This document shows positions 21,400-33,039 of a DNA stretch of 64,000 nt, piece after piece. Every line of letters begins with the position of its first letter. Within the stretch, counting starts at the first letter, position 1. This DNA is from Liolophura sinensis (Eukaryota > Mollusca > Polyplacophora > Chitonida > Chitonidae). The DNA is taken from NCBI RefSeq assembly GCF_032854445.1, contig NC_088295.1:40223385-40287384 (forward strand). Reading direction: 5' to 3'. The position numbers were made by a program, and so were the translations under genes. A model generated the notes under the pieces. It was not told the DNA's origin, ran no database searches, and worked only from the letters and a program-made list of their open reading frames with translations.

Positions 21400-24300
21400 C
21401 TGTAAATAGAAAAATCGATATGAAGATGGACTTATTAATGTGTCAATGGGCACGATCTTTGAAACAGTTCATAAGCTTTGTCATATACTTATGAAAGAAT
21501 CCCTCTGCATTACGGATGATCTGTGACGGCATCACCAAAGCTGCGATTATCAATCACTTCCATTCACATGTACATGTACTTCCTTTTTAATCCTTTAATA
21601 TTTCTTGCAAGCTTGCAAGCGAATTGCTTTAAGATCTGTACATAACAGTGGGCCTGCTGTAATGTGGTACCCATATACATTTAACAACCGCTAGCCTGTA
21701 TAGCCTAGTCCCTTGGGATAATGATACTATTCATCTGAATCTAGTTGAAGATGAACTAATGACTTTTTGTCAGCTGTCGCCATTCTCCGTGGCCTGCTGG
21801 TTGTCGTGCCAGCACGGTGCAATAATCCAGGAGCCTCCCAGTAATGCGGTCGCTGTGAGTTCAAGTCCAGCTCATGCTGGGTTCCTCTCTGGTCATACAT
21901 GGGGACGGCTGCAGCAGCGTGCGAATGGTCGTGAGCTAGTGCCAAGTCAAGGTCAATGCGTCATCTTCAAGTGTCCTTTCAAGTAGGCCCGGCAAGGGCT
22001 ACAGAAAATACCGACACCGGGCACTTTTCTTTCGTACTGTATACAGGATGTTAAAACTAACCATTTTTTACGAATTTGTAGAATACGAATCCAAAATTAT
22101 CTACATAGCTGTATAAAGGTTTACGGGCGTAAACATTTCTACAAGAGAAACAGGATAAACGTCTCCATTAGAAGGCTACGAACACAGCAAACACCATACA
22201 GCCTAATCTGTGGACACCGTGCTCCTTCTAGACTTTCTGACATGTATACTACTATGATTGAAGGTTTTTACACTAGTACAGGCGATGTTTGCAAATTACT
22301 ATTTTGAAGAGCAAACCAAATTAGCATCAAGATTCCCCAAACATGTGTAACTGATTTATTTAGTTCATTTGTTTGATTGGAGTTTTACACTGTAATCAAG
22401 AATATTTCACTTATTCGACGACAGCTAGCATTATGGTGGGACATATACCGGACAAATAGCCGATATCACAGTCTGCTGACAGACATGATCAGAGAGGAAG
22501 TCAGCATGCATGGGCTCACAGCGACCGCATTGGTGCGAGGCTTCAGGGCTATTGCGCCGCGGTATCATGGCAATCACCAGTCCACGAACGCCCGTGTTTG
22601 GACGAAATTTAGTTAAAAGAAGTGTTCGGCGATGTCATGCAGAAAGACATAAATTAGGTTGCGTATTGGTTCAAATCCGTTAAATTCAATGCTGTCGTAA
22701 ATGAAAATACCGGCAAGTTTGTTTTACATGCAAATCGTAATATTTTGCATGTATTTTTCTTCTCCACTTGTTTTTCCAGCGAGTCCTTTGAAAATGATTT
22801 TTGCGTATATCGATGTGTTACGTGATTCTGACCAACGCGTTCTATGATATCAATGTACACGGTTTTGCTATTTAAATTCTTTAGAATCCTAGGCGTCCAA
22901 ACAGACATTCGGTTACCACCCGTTAATCATAATGGACGTTCCACGGCAGTCATCGTAAAAGAGAACAACACTCAACACAACCCACCAAGGAACTGTAAGA
23001 AAGTAGGGCTATGTAAAGAAAGAAACTAGGACAGTGTCATGTAAAGAGACGCAGTCAACAATTGAGTGTCAAAGAGGAGAACTCAGTCGTGTGGACGACC
23101 GTAGACTGACTGCTCAAAGACGGTTGTCTATTTTAATCAGTGGAAAAAGGAAACGCTATAGATAACATAAATATGTTTGAATGTAAGATATGAAATGTTA
23201 TTTTGATGAATCCTGAAATAAATTACAAATCTGCACATTAATTAGCCTGTTGACAGCTTTATATATGGGATTTCCACATGCCGAAGATACTTGTGATGAT
23301 TACCTATTGTTAACTATCATGACATTGAGTAGGACCTGGTAACGAGAGCTTATGAGTGATTTGTGATATTGTTTTAATTGGCACAGGATTGTAAACTATA
23401 TGAGCCTATATCGTCCTGTAGAAATAACAACTGAGCAACCCCTTCATTTATCAGTGGACTCGTCCTCACATGAGAAAACGATAAAGATGTGTACTGAAGA
23501 GTCATTCGTCGTCGGTATTTGGCATGTCGAAATATTATGTTCTCAGTCGCTGCTCAACATGCTGAAATGTAAAGTGACAAGATAATAAAAGTGACCATGA
23601 AACAGAATGGTAATCTGGCATATAGTTATTCGCCTCAGGACCTGCAGGGAACATATTCTGAAAAAACAATATTTCTTTATGATTTTAAGCAAAATAAAAG
23701 CTATTTGGTTTCATATTTTTAGACATTAATTTATATTTCTTAATACGCCCCCCCCCCCCCACCAACTTTGTACATATTTTCGGAGATGACGATGGAATGG
23801 AATGCATCAATATATTTACTGGGAACTTACCGGAAACTCGGGACCAGCTTAGTGTCCCCAGTCTGCAATGTTGTTTTGTCAGCTGTCACTGTTGACCCCA
23901 CCACAACAGGCTACTTGATTTCCAGAATGACCTCTGGGGCTTTGGAATACTATAGTTAAAAGCCATTTTTGCGTCTCAAGAGGAAAGCTGTGAACTTTTT
24001 ATAGTTTCACATGCTAGGACACATCCTAAACTGCTTATTAAGAGATACTTTTAAAGGTTTGATGTCCCCTTTAATAAGAAAACTCTGACGTGAGTGAGAA
24101 CAGCACATGGTCAATGTGCGTCGCCATAGGATGGTTTTCGTGGTGGATAAGCTTACCTTACCTTTGAATACCTTTACCCTTGCGAACTGATGTATCGTTC
24201 ATCTTATAATAGTATTAAAGGAACTATGCCCAAGGAAGGTAAAAGTGCAAGTTCTCTGAAGTAGAGTTCTTTTCCAACAAGAACTAGTGCTCTTTGTTCC

Positions 24301-25664
24301 AGCAGCAGTTAGTGCTCTTTGGTCCAGTAGGAATTAACATGCTGTGGTCCAACAGGAATTTGTTCTCTGTGGTTCAACAAATATGGTGTTGGTTCTAAAA
24401 TTCTAGTTTTGAATTATCATATAAGGTTTCTGTAGTTTTATTTAAAACAGATACAATCCATATTTAATGGATTTAATGGATTTTTTAAAAGGAAATATAT
24501 AAAAAAAAATAAAGCAATAAAAATACATACCGTTTCGGCTTCCATAGACTTCCACCTCACAGATACATAAGCTCCTAATCTGACTTGTGAATTTCCTGAT
24601 GTCAATGTATCTACCGATTAACTGGCTGACACACGGAAGAACCGTCTGGATACCTCCAGGCAGATCACTGGTAGAAGTATAACATAGGCTGGGATTTACC
24701 ATCTGGTTCCTTGACACATCCCAGAACCGTGACACGGATATTGTGAAATTCGAGATAACACAACCTGAAATACAATGACAATGGTTTCAAAACTCATGTT
24801 AAGATATTTACTGTTGTTCATTTAGTAAATATTTTCAGATACATTGCCTCGTATTAGAAACATTATAAGTGGGAAATTTCAGGAAATCATCTTTTCAGGT
24901 TACATGTAATTGCTCAGGCAGGTTCATTGTGGAAAAGGCCTTGAAAGGTGATGAGGCGGTTATTTTACCTGAAGGAAACAAAGCGGTGTACTGTCTTGTT
25001 CTTATCTTGAAAAAGTCGCTGTTTCTTTTGTTGAGCTTGTAAGGCAAAGCCTGAGGTAGTTCAGAAAATAATGTGCTTAATTTTAAACAGCTTCGAACCG
25101 GCTTTTCTAGGCGGGAAATGCTGAGTGATGTTTGTAATCCTGCCGTCGGGTGGACAGTCTTGTAATAGAACAGTCGATGAGGTTTCGGAGTTCAGTCGGT
25201 TGTCTTTGGCGAATTTGAAACTTGCATATTGCTCCACTGTCAGATTGCCCCCTGGACGCCACGCAACACGACATACGAGGTTGTAACAGGCTACAATTAT
25301 GTCAGCAAACCTTCTTATTGTTTCCCTAGTAAATGGTTTTGGTGCTTCTAAAAACTGGAGCGAAAAGCGAATAAAAGACGTGGGAGGAAAACCACATTGA
25401 GCTATAATTATAATATAAATAAATAATAATTACTCGACAGCCGAGGCGTAATGGTCACTTCTTTGATAAGCTGTATGTCTTCTAGGTCTACCATCCACCA
25501 TGGGGCAAAGTACTTTGGAGTATGGCTGCATGTTTGATTCGGTCCAACTACGGGTTTGCCATCGACCGCAAAACTTGAGTTTCCAGCTAAGTGGTGACCA
25601 GATGACCAGTACGACTTAGTTCCAATTTGAAGAGTGGGCTTTCCTCTAGCAAGCTCATCACTGT
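21164..25664 (-). CDS. Secreted-type FTP (fucolectin) + PAN protein, gene unit 3, apparently intact
   Basis: Three collinear minus-strand exons with GT-AG borders, all joined in phase 1: FTP N-half (25434-25664), FTP C-half (24531-24764) and terminal PAN exon (21164-21399). Together they give a 155-residue F5/8C-like FTP domain followed by about 78 residues of a PAN/apple-like domain and a stop. FTP folds usually bind glycans and PAN modules bind proteins or sugars, so a secreted recognition protein is the natural guess. The canonical FTP fucose loop (RGDCC-type, HX..RXD) is not visible, so fucose binding is doubtful. The leader exon is uncertain: candidates are 30409-30472 (phase fits) and 26806-26856. 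Domain assignment is firm, gene assembly is inference. Confidence 0.78.
21783..21925 (+). repeat. SINE family A head with B box
   Basis: tRNA-like head with a good B box (gtgagttcaagtccagc at about 21856) and the following ctcatgctgggttcctctct. Body and tail missing. Confidence 0.8.
22352..22565 (-). repeat. SINE family A, degenerate near-full copy
   Basis: Tail (tttgtttgattggagtttta), ctagcattatggtggga, cagagaggaagtcagcatg and a decayed head (gaggcttcagggctattg), read on plus. Confidence 0.75.
22566..24240. other. Intron of FTP/PAN unit 3, no further gene seen
   Basis: AT-rich, with a C12 run at 23749-23760. Short open frames only; nothing recognisable. Confidence 0.55.
24241..24400. repeat. 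Imperfect tandem repeat, about 35 bp
   Basis: About four degenerate units built on gctctttggtccaacaggaa, in the intron between the PAN and FTP C-half exons. Confidence 0.65.
24531..24764 (-). CDS. FTP domain C-half exon, unit 3
   Basis: 234 nt, phase 1 to phase 1, acceptor TATTTCAG, donor GTATGT. Encodes NFTISVSRFWD, a CYTS stretch, VLPCVSQLIGRYIDIRKF and SLCICEVEVYGS. The GRY..LCICEVEVYG ending is the standard end of the FTP fold (eel: IGRYVT..LSLCEVEM). Confidence 0.88.
25061..25402 (-). other. Unrecognised 113-codon open frame inside the FTP intron of unit 3
   Basis: No Met, so not a conventional ORF, but a continuous frame with protein-like composition (FLEAPKPFTRETIRRFADII, VACYNLVCRVAWRPGG, KFAKDNRLNSETSS) ending in TGA. 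A possible acceptor (AATTATAG) precedes it. It is notably less AT-rich than the surrounding intron. It could be a coding relic of a transposable element or an alternative exon. I do not recognise the family. Confidence 0.4.
25434..25664 (-). CDS. FTP domain N-half exon, unit 3
   Basis: 231 nt, phase 1 to phase 1, acceptor ACTCTAAG, donor GTAATT (25428-25433). Encodes SDELARGKPT at the domain start, FAVDGKPVVGPNQTCSHT and PWWMVDLEDI with VTITPR. These are the FTP hallmarks (eel fucolectin: AIDGN, PWWRVDL, VTITNR); the usual WWR is WWM here. Confidence 0.85.
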
Positions 25665-25689
25665 CTTAGAGTAAAAAAAAATAAAAAAA

Positions 25690-25691
25690 AA

Positions 25692-25735
<44 letters not shown>
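25690..25735. repeat. (TA)n microsatellite
   Basis: About 20 TA dinucleotides just upstream (minus strand) of the FTP N-half acceptor of unit 3. Confidence 0.95.
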
Positions 25736-25737
<2 letters not shown>

Positions 25738-26403
25738 TAGCTACTGGATAATCGAGAACAGACATTCAAACCCCCAACCTGAGAGTAAAGTGTTTGCTCT
25801 TCAAAATATGTTCATAACATTTGGTTAATCACAAACAATTGCTGTCCCTTACTAAAGTTAAAATCCATTTGAGTAAATGTATTTTTCACAAAAGCTTCGG
25901 TTTTATCCACAGTGATTCATTTATAGCTCAATGTCAACTGTTAGATTTTAAAATGTGATCAATTTGTCAACTGACCTAAAAATCTTAGTTATCGAGTTGA
26001 ACTAATCTAACAGAAAAAAAAACAGATTTGTGACAAGATCGACGTAGTCACTGAAGACTCATATGAATATTTTGGCGACTGAAAATCAGATTTTACTATC
26101 AGTGGACCCAGCCTTTTCTCTAATTGACCTAGGAGCGCTCAGTCTAATAACAGAATGTTTATTTCTCGCGGTCAAAGGCATACGCCACCTAAATGGTTGT
26201 CGATGACCCAAGCTGTTATGTAACCAAAAAGCAGTTCCGTAAGCCATGTGGTTTTCAATTTGCATAGTTTCCATGAGGTTGTTAATTAAGTGTGATGAGA
26301 CGCAACATTTTGTGGGATTCTTGACCATTGACTTCAAATAATAAAATCACTGCAATTTTGTGCCCAATTTTGCTCAGGGCGTGGTGCTTGAAGACGAATA
26401 AGT

Positions 26404-26535
26404 TGCTACTACATATGTTTAAGCCTTTAAATAAATGGAATAAACACTGGTGTAAATTGACAAGAGGCTGGATATAACAGAGTAAGTGACCATTTGTCAA
26501 ATGATAACACCGTAGTCACTGCTCTTGTTTTAGCT
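26404..26535 (+). repeat. Leader block copy 1
   Basis: Plus-oriented, diverged copy of the recurring block: ggaataaacactggtgtaaa, attgacaagaggc, gtgaccatttgtcaaatg, then gtcactgctcttgtttt. No intact start-plus-leader frame. Confidence 0.6.
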
Positions 26536-26805
26536 TCGGCGTCCCGTCGTAACAAAAACATAGATCTTTTGGAACGCCATACTCAGGACTGTCCGAACAC
26601 GCCAGACGCGCAGCCATCTGTTTGCAGTATGCCGATGACATATTCCTTAACAATGCCAGGCACATTCCCATATCTTCAACGTGAAGTCAAGAAGTTCGAA
26701 GACTGCCAGTTTATAATCTAGATGTCGAAACAGACATTCATTTATCAACTGTAAACCATAATTAATGTACTTCCGCGATGAATAATCATAATATAAAAGA
26801 CTTAC

Positions 26806-26950
26806 ACAATAGAGAGCAAAACTCAAGAGCAATGAGGACAGTGTGATAGTTGGCAAATGGTCACACTAAACCGGTGCATGAAGTAAGGCCGCCTATCAGT
26901 TTACCTCAGTTAAGGTTTTGTTCCAACTGTTCATGTAAATGCTTAAATAG
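26806..26950 (-). repeat. Leader block copy 2 with an intact leader-like exon
   Basis: Minus-oriented. The block starts with an AACAAAA/AATAAAA element, then taactgaggtaaactga, and ends in a 51-nt open exon (26806-26856) coding MPTITLSSLLLSFALYC, a good signal-peptide core, followed by a perfect donor GTAAGT. The exon ends in phase 0, whereas the FTP N-half downstream needs phase 1, so it is not a clean leader for unit 3 unless a small exon intervenes. Confidence 0.55.
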
Positions 26951-27968
26951 TAGCTAATTATGTGCTCCGTATAGTGCCATGGTTTAAACAGAATTAGGTA
27001 AAGAAAAAGAATTGATCTTAGTTGCAATTTATTGAACGTCACACGACCATTTTAAAAACATTGTTCACGTCAAACCACTAAAGAACAAAGAAAGTACATT
27101 AAATATGCGAAATTAAAACAAATTTATTAACCGCCAGACCTATTATCTTGACCTCCAGCTGATGTTGACAGATGTTCGGGCATCTTGTTAAATGGAATGA
27201 TGTTTCTATAAACGTAAGTTCGGTATTCATGGACGCGTGCTTGCGAAATGTCATGTTAAAAGCTTCATGGCATGCACAATTGAAAACTGGACTCTTTCTA
27301 CCACGAGCCATCTGAGATTTAACAACTCGAATAAATGAAAATAAAATATTCGAATAATATAAAATCGCATAAATGAAAGAGAAGGGTAAAAATTCTCCGT
27401 TTTAATGGTGTCGAAAAAACCAATTGTGACTTCGGCCAAAATTTTAATTTATGATTTAAAAGATATAATGGGAACATAGAAATTAAAATTTTTACTACTT
27501 CATAAATTCTGTCTTAAGACAAACAATCTTAAGATTCTATCTTGGGTCTAAACAGCAACATCCAGCACCAAAAAACTATGCACTGGGACGAAGTTTTCAA
27601 TTTTGAATGAAGACAGAAATGGCTTTGTGGAATAGATTCCGGATCTTTATACTTACATCTACATATGATCAAATCGACAGCCCAGAGCAATGACAAATAT
27701 TTCCACAGAGATATCATATCCTCAGCCTCCTAAGATGCACACCAACTGTTGACTTTTCAAGTGACGGTGTAAGAAATGGGAATGGTGTCGCTTTTATAAG
27801 CGCTGAAATCGATAGAACATTCTCTTACTTTAGCTGGCTGGAAAGACTATGCAGATATGCTACAGAAAGATAATGTTCAGTCATGCAACTCTGAGAACAA
27901 TAAACGTTATGCTCCTATCGCAGAGAAATGACGAATTAGGTGGAGTCGTGGTCCACACCAGAATATTT

Positions 27969-28300
27969 CGCTTACATGACAGCATTTGTAGAAGACAAGT
28001 GATTTCAAGATTTGTAGACCCCATTATATTGTCATCAAGATCTCGAGAATAGTACATCCTTTGCATTATAGGAATCTTCGAACATGACAGCATTTGTAGA
28101 AGACAAGTGATTTCAAGATTTGCAGGCCCCATTATATTGTCATCAAGATCTCGAGAATAGTACATCCTTTGCATTATAGGAATCTTCGAACATGACAGCA
28201 TTTGTAGAAGACAAGTGATTTCAAGATTTGCAGGCCCCATTATATTGTCATCAAGATCTCGAGAATAGTACATCCCTTGCATTATAGGAATCTTCGAAAT
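27969..28300. repeat. 108-bp tandem repeat, three copies, open on the minus strand
   Basis: Units start at about 27969, 28077 and 28185; copies 2 and 3 are nearly identical. 108 bp is 36 codons, and the minus strand reads open through all copies (27881-28309), giving repeats of KIPIMQRMYYSRDLDDNIMG. No known protein; probably the frame is a by-product of the repeat length. Confidence 0.9.
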
Positions 28301-28324
28301 TCCATGCAAGGGCAGTTATGGACT

Positions 28325-28445
28325 TATACAAGCAGTTAGAATAAAAGCCTAACTGAGGTAAACTGACAAGAGGCCGTATTTAAAGGGTTACGTGTGACCA
28401 TATGCCAGCTATCACACTGTCGTCGCTTCTGGTTTTTCTCGCCAT
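28325..28445 (+). repeat. Leader block copy 3
   Basis: Plus-oriented, well preserved: agaataaaagcctaactgag, gtaaactgacaagaggccg, then atgccagctatcacactgtc giving MPAITLSSLLVFLAML. No FTP exon follows on the plus strand. Confidence 0.65.
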
Positions 28446-28465
28446 GCTGTACGTCTTAATTGTAT

Positions 28466-28467
<2 letters not shown>

Positions 28468-28499
<32 letters not shown>

Positions 28500-28505
28500 G
28501 GGGGT
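28468..28505. repeat. (GT)n microsatellite
   Basis: About 12 GT units followed by a G-rich run. Confidence 0.95.
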
Positions 28506-29932
28506 GTAATTGCTAATGTGATTTACTGTTGGATGCTTACAGCAGTCTGCCAGTCAAAGTAAACATATTTACTGGAAATTAGTTCTTCTTGATCATTCGT
28601 TAACATTTAACATCGTTCAGTCTTGTTATGTGTAATATAAAACCTGGCTCTTGGCGATTCAACCATACGATCATGCAAGTTTTACACAAGATGATCCTTT
28701 AATCAACATTTCAAATGGTTTGTGCTATCCAAAACTGCCCAAGACCGAGCATATACAATAAATCACGTGACTGAGTAACCCATTTTTTCTTATGAGAGCG
28801 TGATGCTTCAAGCGGCAGAATATCATAAACTAGCTCTCAGTACTTCGTTTGATGTTAGACGCTGAGAAAATTCTCCACATTTACACGTCATTTAATGGGA
28901 TCATACATAGAGTGTCTAATATTTTACACATCCCTCGTATGCCTAATTTTAACAATTGCAACCACGATACACCTCTTAAAACGTAGTTTGAAAAATCTGT
29001 AAATATTGCGTACTGTTTTTGCTTCCCATTTAGTAAATGAGAGATAAGGCCACTCAAAACAAATAAATTATCAGCAGCACCAAAGCTGCTCTGAAAGCAG
29101 ATCAATGATACACATAATTGTGTTCTGTCCACATTGTTTAGTATATCTTGTATAAAGTTGGCCTAAATTGCTAAGTAAAGTAATACCACGACAATTTTCC
29201 ACATTTGTGACACTGCCTTTTCTAGGCAGGGGTATGGTGTACCGCTTCTACAATGAAATTGGAAAATTTCTAAAAATGGTATCAAATAACAACAAAATTG
29301 TATTACCTCAATACTCAAATCCATTTATTATAAATTCATTTAGTATGTGATCGGGCCCACAGACTGAATCTTCGTATGGCTGTACCTTCTATTACCCGTG
29401 ATAGTTCTGATACCAATGGATGCATCTGAATGCACGCTTCCACGTCACACCTTTTTACGACAACTGCTCTCCGACAACTTCACCCTGGACAAAATATCTC
29501 TGCTCTATTGTCGAAATTCGACATGTCGTTCGACATATTTTAATTAATGACCTCCGTTCCAGACATCTCACTGGCTGGCCTGTTCAGTTTCGGTGGGGCG
29601 TGAGAGCGTGCATTGGATGACCCGAACGTAACAAAAGCTATACCGCTATAGGTCGTCTCTACAATATGTATAAAAAAAAGATAAAATTTATGGATGGAAG
29701 AGTGACCGGTGTAAACCACCGACGTTTGGCAAGTTATAGAGACCAAAACTTTCCCACGAACAGTTATTTGCACATCATACTTTTGGAAGACAAGTTGTCT
29801 TCAACGAACGCTAACTGCTAGGAGTTAGTCTGGGCAAGAATACAATCGGTAAGGGTTCAGATAATACTAATAGGCAGGGTGGGGACAATAGGATGTGTAT
29901 TAATCGGTGTTGGACTATAGATCATCAGGTTC

Positions 29933-30065
29933 GATATGTGAACACTTGCAATGGATATGTGAACAGTTTGCAATGGATATGTGAACAGTTTGCAATGGAT
30001 ATGTGAACAGTTTGCAGTGGATATGTGAACAGTTTGCAATGGATATGTGAACAGTTTGCAATCAA
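29933..30065. repeat. 22-bp tandem repeat
   Basis: About six copies of gatatgtgaacagtttgcaa plus two bases. Not protein-like in a biological sense, although one frame stays open. Confidence 0.9.
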
Positions 30066-30408
30066 AGCGCAACAGGGATACATATTTTGATTATCAATAA
30101 CTTGTATACTAACATGGTACAATATTACAACACTGATCGATTTCATTCATTCGCCTAGAACTTTTTGCACCAATTTGTCCTAATTCCGTACCTTATAAAC
30201 TTTCTCAGTTTCTCAGTTGTGATTTGGCCTTGGATTTATTAACCCGGGACGTACATTGTCGTTGGCGACTGGTATGGGAATGTCTGTTTCGACGCAAAGG
30301 TATTCCGCGTTAAATGTGCCCTAAAGTTAGAATAGCCAGTGCGGCATCTCATTAATACCAGAGTCTCGCGAGGACATGCCATTACTAAATTAACGCCAGT
30401 CTCCTTAC

Positions 30409-30472
30409 CTTCGATTTGTTTCCGTGGATATATAAGTGCGACATGGTACACAAAAGAAAATAACAACATCAC
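30409..30472 (-). CDS. Candidate leader exon for FTP/PAN unit 3
   Basis: 64 nt from ATG-ATG to a strong donor CGAAG/GTAAGG. Encodes MMLLFSFVYHVALIYPRKQI and one Glu, a weak but plausible signal sequence, and ends in phase 1, exactly what the FTP N-half exon at 25664 requires (the split codon would be GAC, Asp). Linking is inference; another candidate is 26806-26856. Confidence 0.35.
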
Positions 30473-30713
30473 TGATGTTGGCTTCTTTCAGAGGCATTTA
30501 GGAATTGGGATGGTATAGACTGACAGAGGCATTACTTATGGATAACAATTCCTGGATTTGTTGTGTTGGTGACTTTTCGATGTAGGTTCTTACATCGTTA
30601 CCAAACCATATGAACATACAGAGATACAAGACAACATATATACAGTAAGAGAGTGAGTGGTGTCAAAAACAGGCAAGAATGTAACATAGATAATAACTTC
30701 AGGGTTAATGGCT

Positions 30714-32415
30714 TCAGGGTTTAAGGCGGTCACTGTCTAATATGATGAGGTCATTGTAGGCGCTCGGTAGGTGGTACCCGCTGTCTCGGTTAAGCTGTGG
30801 ATTGTGTCGTCGGATCATGAAGGCTTCCAGCAGTTTCCTTCTTTTATAATCTGAGTGGTTGTTTTGTAGGGTATGAACTGTGTTCCATTGGAGTTAGTGT
30901 TCTGGATGGGCTCTGATGTGGTCACTGAGGGCTGATTTTCCATCTAATTTTTCTACTGAGGCCTTGTGCTCTGCAATTCTGATATTGAGTGGTCTACCAT
31001 TTTCTCCAATGTATTGCTGTTGACAATCACAATTAATGCAGTACACAGATCCTTTGGGTTCTTCCCTATGGGTTGGCTGTTTCTTTCCATTGGCTTTGAG
31101 TAGGGTTTTAAGGTTAGAGGCGGAGGTAAACGTTGTTTGTATGTTCAGTTTGTCATGCAGGAGTCTTCTTATCTGGTAGCTTGGGGTGCCTATATACGGA
31201 ATGGTTATATATATATTGGGGTGGTCAGGTCTCGTTGCTCTGGTCTTGTTAGCCGGATTGAAGGTTTTGCTGATAGTTCTCTCCACTGTGGTGGGTATCA
31301 GTTTTGGGTGGTGAAGGCTGTTTTGAGGTGATTTATTTCTTCTTGGAGGTTGATGCTGGATATCTGTAGGGCTCGTTTTGTTAGGGTAGATATTATTCCT
31401 CTCTTGATCCGATTAGGTTGTTTAGATTGGTAATTCACGTATTGGTCTGAGTGTGTGGGTTTGCGGTATACTGAAGTGAGGAGTTTGTCGTACCTCTTGC
31501 TAATAAGTACATCCAGAAACGGTATGGTTTTGTTGCATTCTTGTTCCATGGTGAACTGTATCCTGTTGTTCTGGGTGTCGAGGTGGTCAAGTAGGGACTG
31601 GGGGTTGTCAGTCTTGTTTTGTGCTACGAATGTGTCATCTACCTCACGGAACCAACTCAACGGTTTGATGGGGCTTACAGCTAAGGCTTTGTTCTCAAAT
31701 TCTGTCATGTATATTTCGGAGATAAGTGGTGATAGTGGGGATCCCATCGGTAAACCGTGGAGTTGTTCATATATGTCATCCCCCCACGTGAAATAGGTGG
31801 AATGCATACACGAGTCCAGAAGGCTGATTATGCTGTCAGGTTTAATGGCTGTGTTGAGAGGGTGTTGTCCGCTGTTCAGCTCCTGTCGTATGATGTCTAG
31901 GGATTCTTCTCTAGGGATATTGGTAAATAGGTCGACGACGTCGTAACTGATCAGTTGGGCTGTGCCTGGAATGCCTTTAATTTTGTAACAAAATTTTGCT
32001 AAGTCTTTGATGTAAGATTTGGAAGTTTTTTCCAGAGGTGTTAGGAGTTTAGTGAGGCACAGTGCCGTGTCGTAGTGGACAGTGCCTCTGGAGCAGATCA
32101 GGAGTCGGGCTTTGATTGGGTTCTTATGAACTTTGATGGTTGCCCTGGCGTAAGGTGCTCTGGGGTGCGTTGTGTTGAGCTTTCGGTACAGTTGGATGTC
32201 GATTTCATTGCTGTTCTGCAGGGCTTTGAGTTTTGCCCTCAATTCTCTTTCTAGTTTCGGTGTGGGGTCTTTGGTTATTTGCCTGTATGTCGTTGTGTCG
32301 CTGAGCATGTCGTTGACTAGTTGGTTGAATTTGTTCTTGTCAAGTATCACTGTGGCTCTTCCTTTGTCTGCAGGGACGATGGTGATGGTATTATCGGAGC
32401 GTAGGTCAATCCTCT
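30714..32415 (-). mobile_element. Penelope-like retroelement, 5'-truncated, with GIY-YIG domain
   Basis: Reverse transcriptase of the Penelope group followed by the family's GIY-YIG endonuclease. The frame opens with TITIVPADKGRATVILD (hallmark near the N-terminus) at about 32410, has SYDVVDLFTNIP with the first catalytic Asp, LPMGSPLSPL and FREVDDTFV with the catalytic Asp pair (the usual aromatic before VDD is Glu). After a one-base frame slip near 31305 the frame continues PKLIPTTVERT, the endonuclease signature QQQYIGENGR and EH, an in-frame TAA at 30894-30896, then conserved sequence to TGA at 30714. Two lesions and a missing 5' part make it inactive. It sits within the lectin cluster. 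Confidence 0.9.
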
Positions 32416-32644
32416 GTCAATCAATCACTGATGTTCTCATTAACAGTTAATGTTTCAGCTAATGGCTTTTTACACTTGATATTCGCTATTAAGAATCTGC
32501 CATCTATGTCTAGACACGCAGAGTGCTTGCCTTAGTCTTAAAGTATTTCGGCCAAAACTTTTTGCCGCTCACACCGATAGTTAATTTCCAATCCAGTTTG
32601 ACTAATTTCCAAAAATAATGTAGCCTATAAATATGCTGCACACT

Positions 32645-32890
32645 TGGCGTTCAGCACAAAGGGGATAGTGCTATGACTGGTTAAACCGGTATCAGTATAA
32701 TGGCTCGGGCTAGGCGGCTTACTTGCCTATGGTAAGGCGTCTCAGTGAAGCAGCACTAGATAAAAGAGCGCTGGAAATCCGTCCTGCAACAAGGAGGCAC
32801 ATTACAAGCACTCTAAGGATTCGTTCGTCGTCATATGACTGGAAAATTGTAAAGTACGACGTTAAATCCCAAGCACTCACTCACTTTCTA
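32645..32890 (+). repeat. SINE family C, 5'-truncated
   Basis: Begins at cttggcgttcagcac, runs through gtatcagtataatggctcgg, gtcctgcaacaaggaggcac and tcgtcgtcatatgactgg, and ends acgttaaatcccaagcact with CACT repeats. More diverged than the 48-49 kb copies and lacking the tRNA head. Confidence 0.88.
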
Positions 32891-33039
32891 TTACCAATAT
32901 GGCGTGTAAGTCTGTTGCTACGACAGAGTGTGATGGGGGCATTAGGAATACATTAGGAATAGAAAGCGTTTAGCTTATCCTGTCACAGTGATTAATTTTA
33001 CGTATCTTTCCAATATAGTATTCTGTTAAACACATCTCG

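Noticed and set aside
29857-30146. Repeat protein gene
   Set aside because: Frames over a 22-bp tandem repeat; all three frames read through the repeat, so no coding signal.
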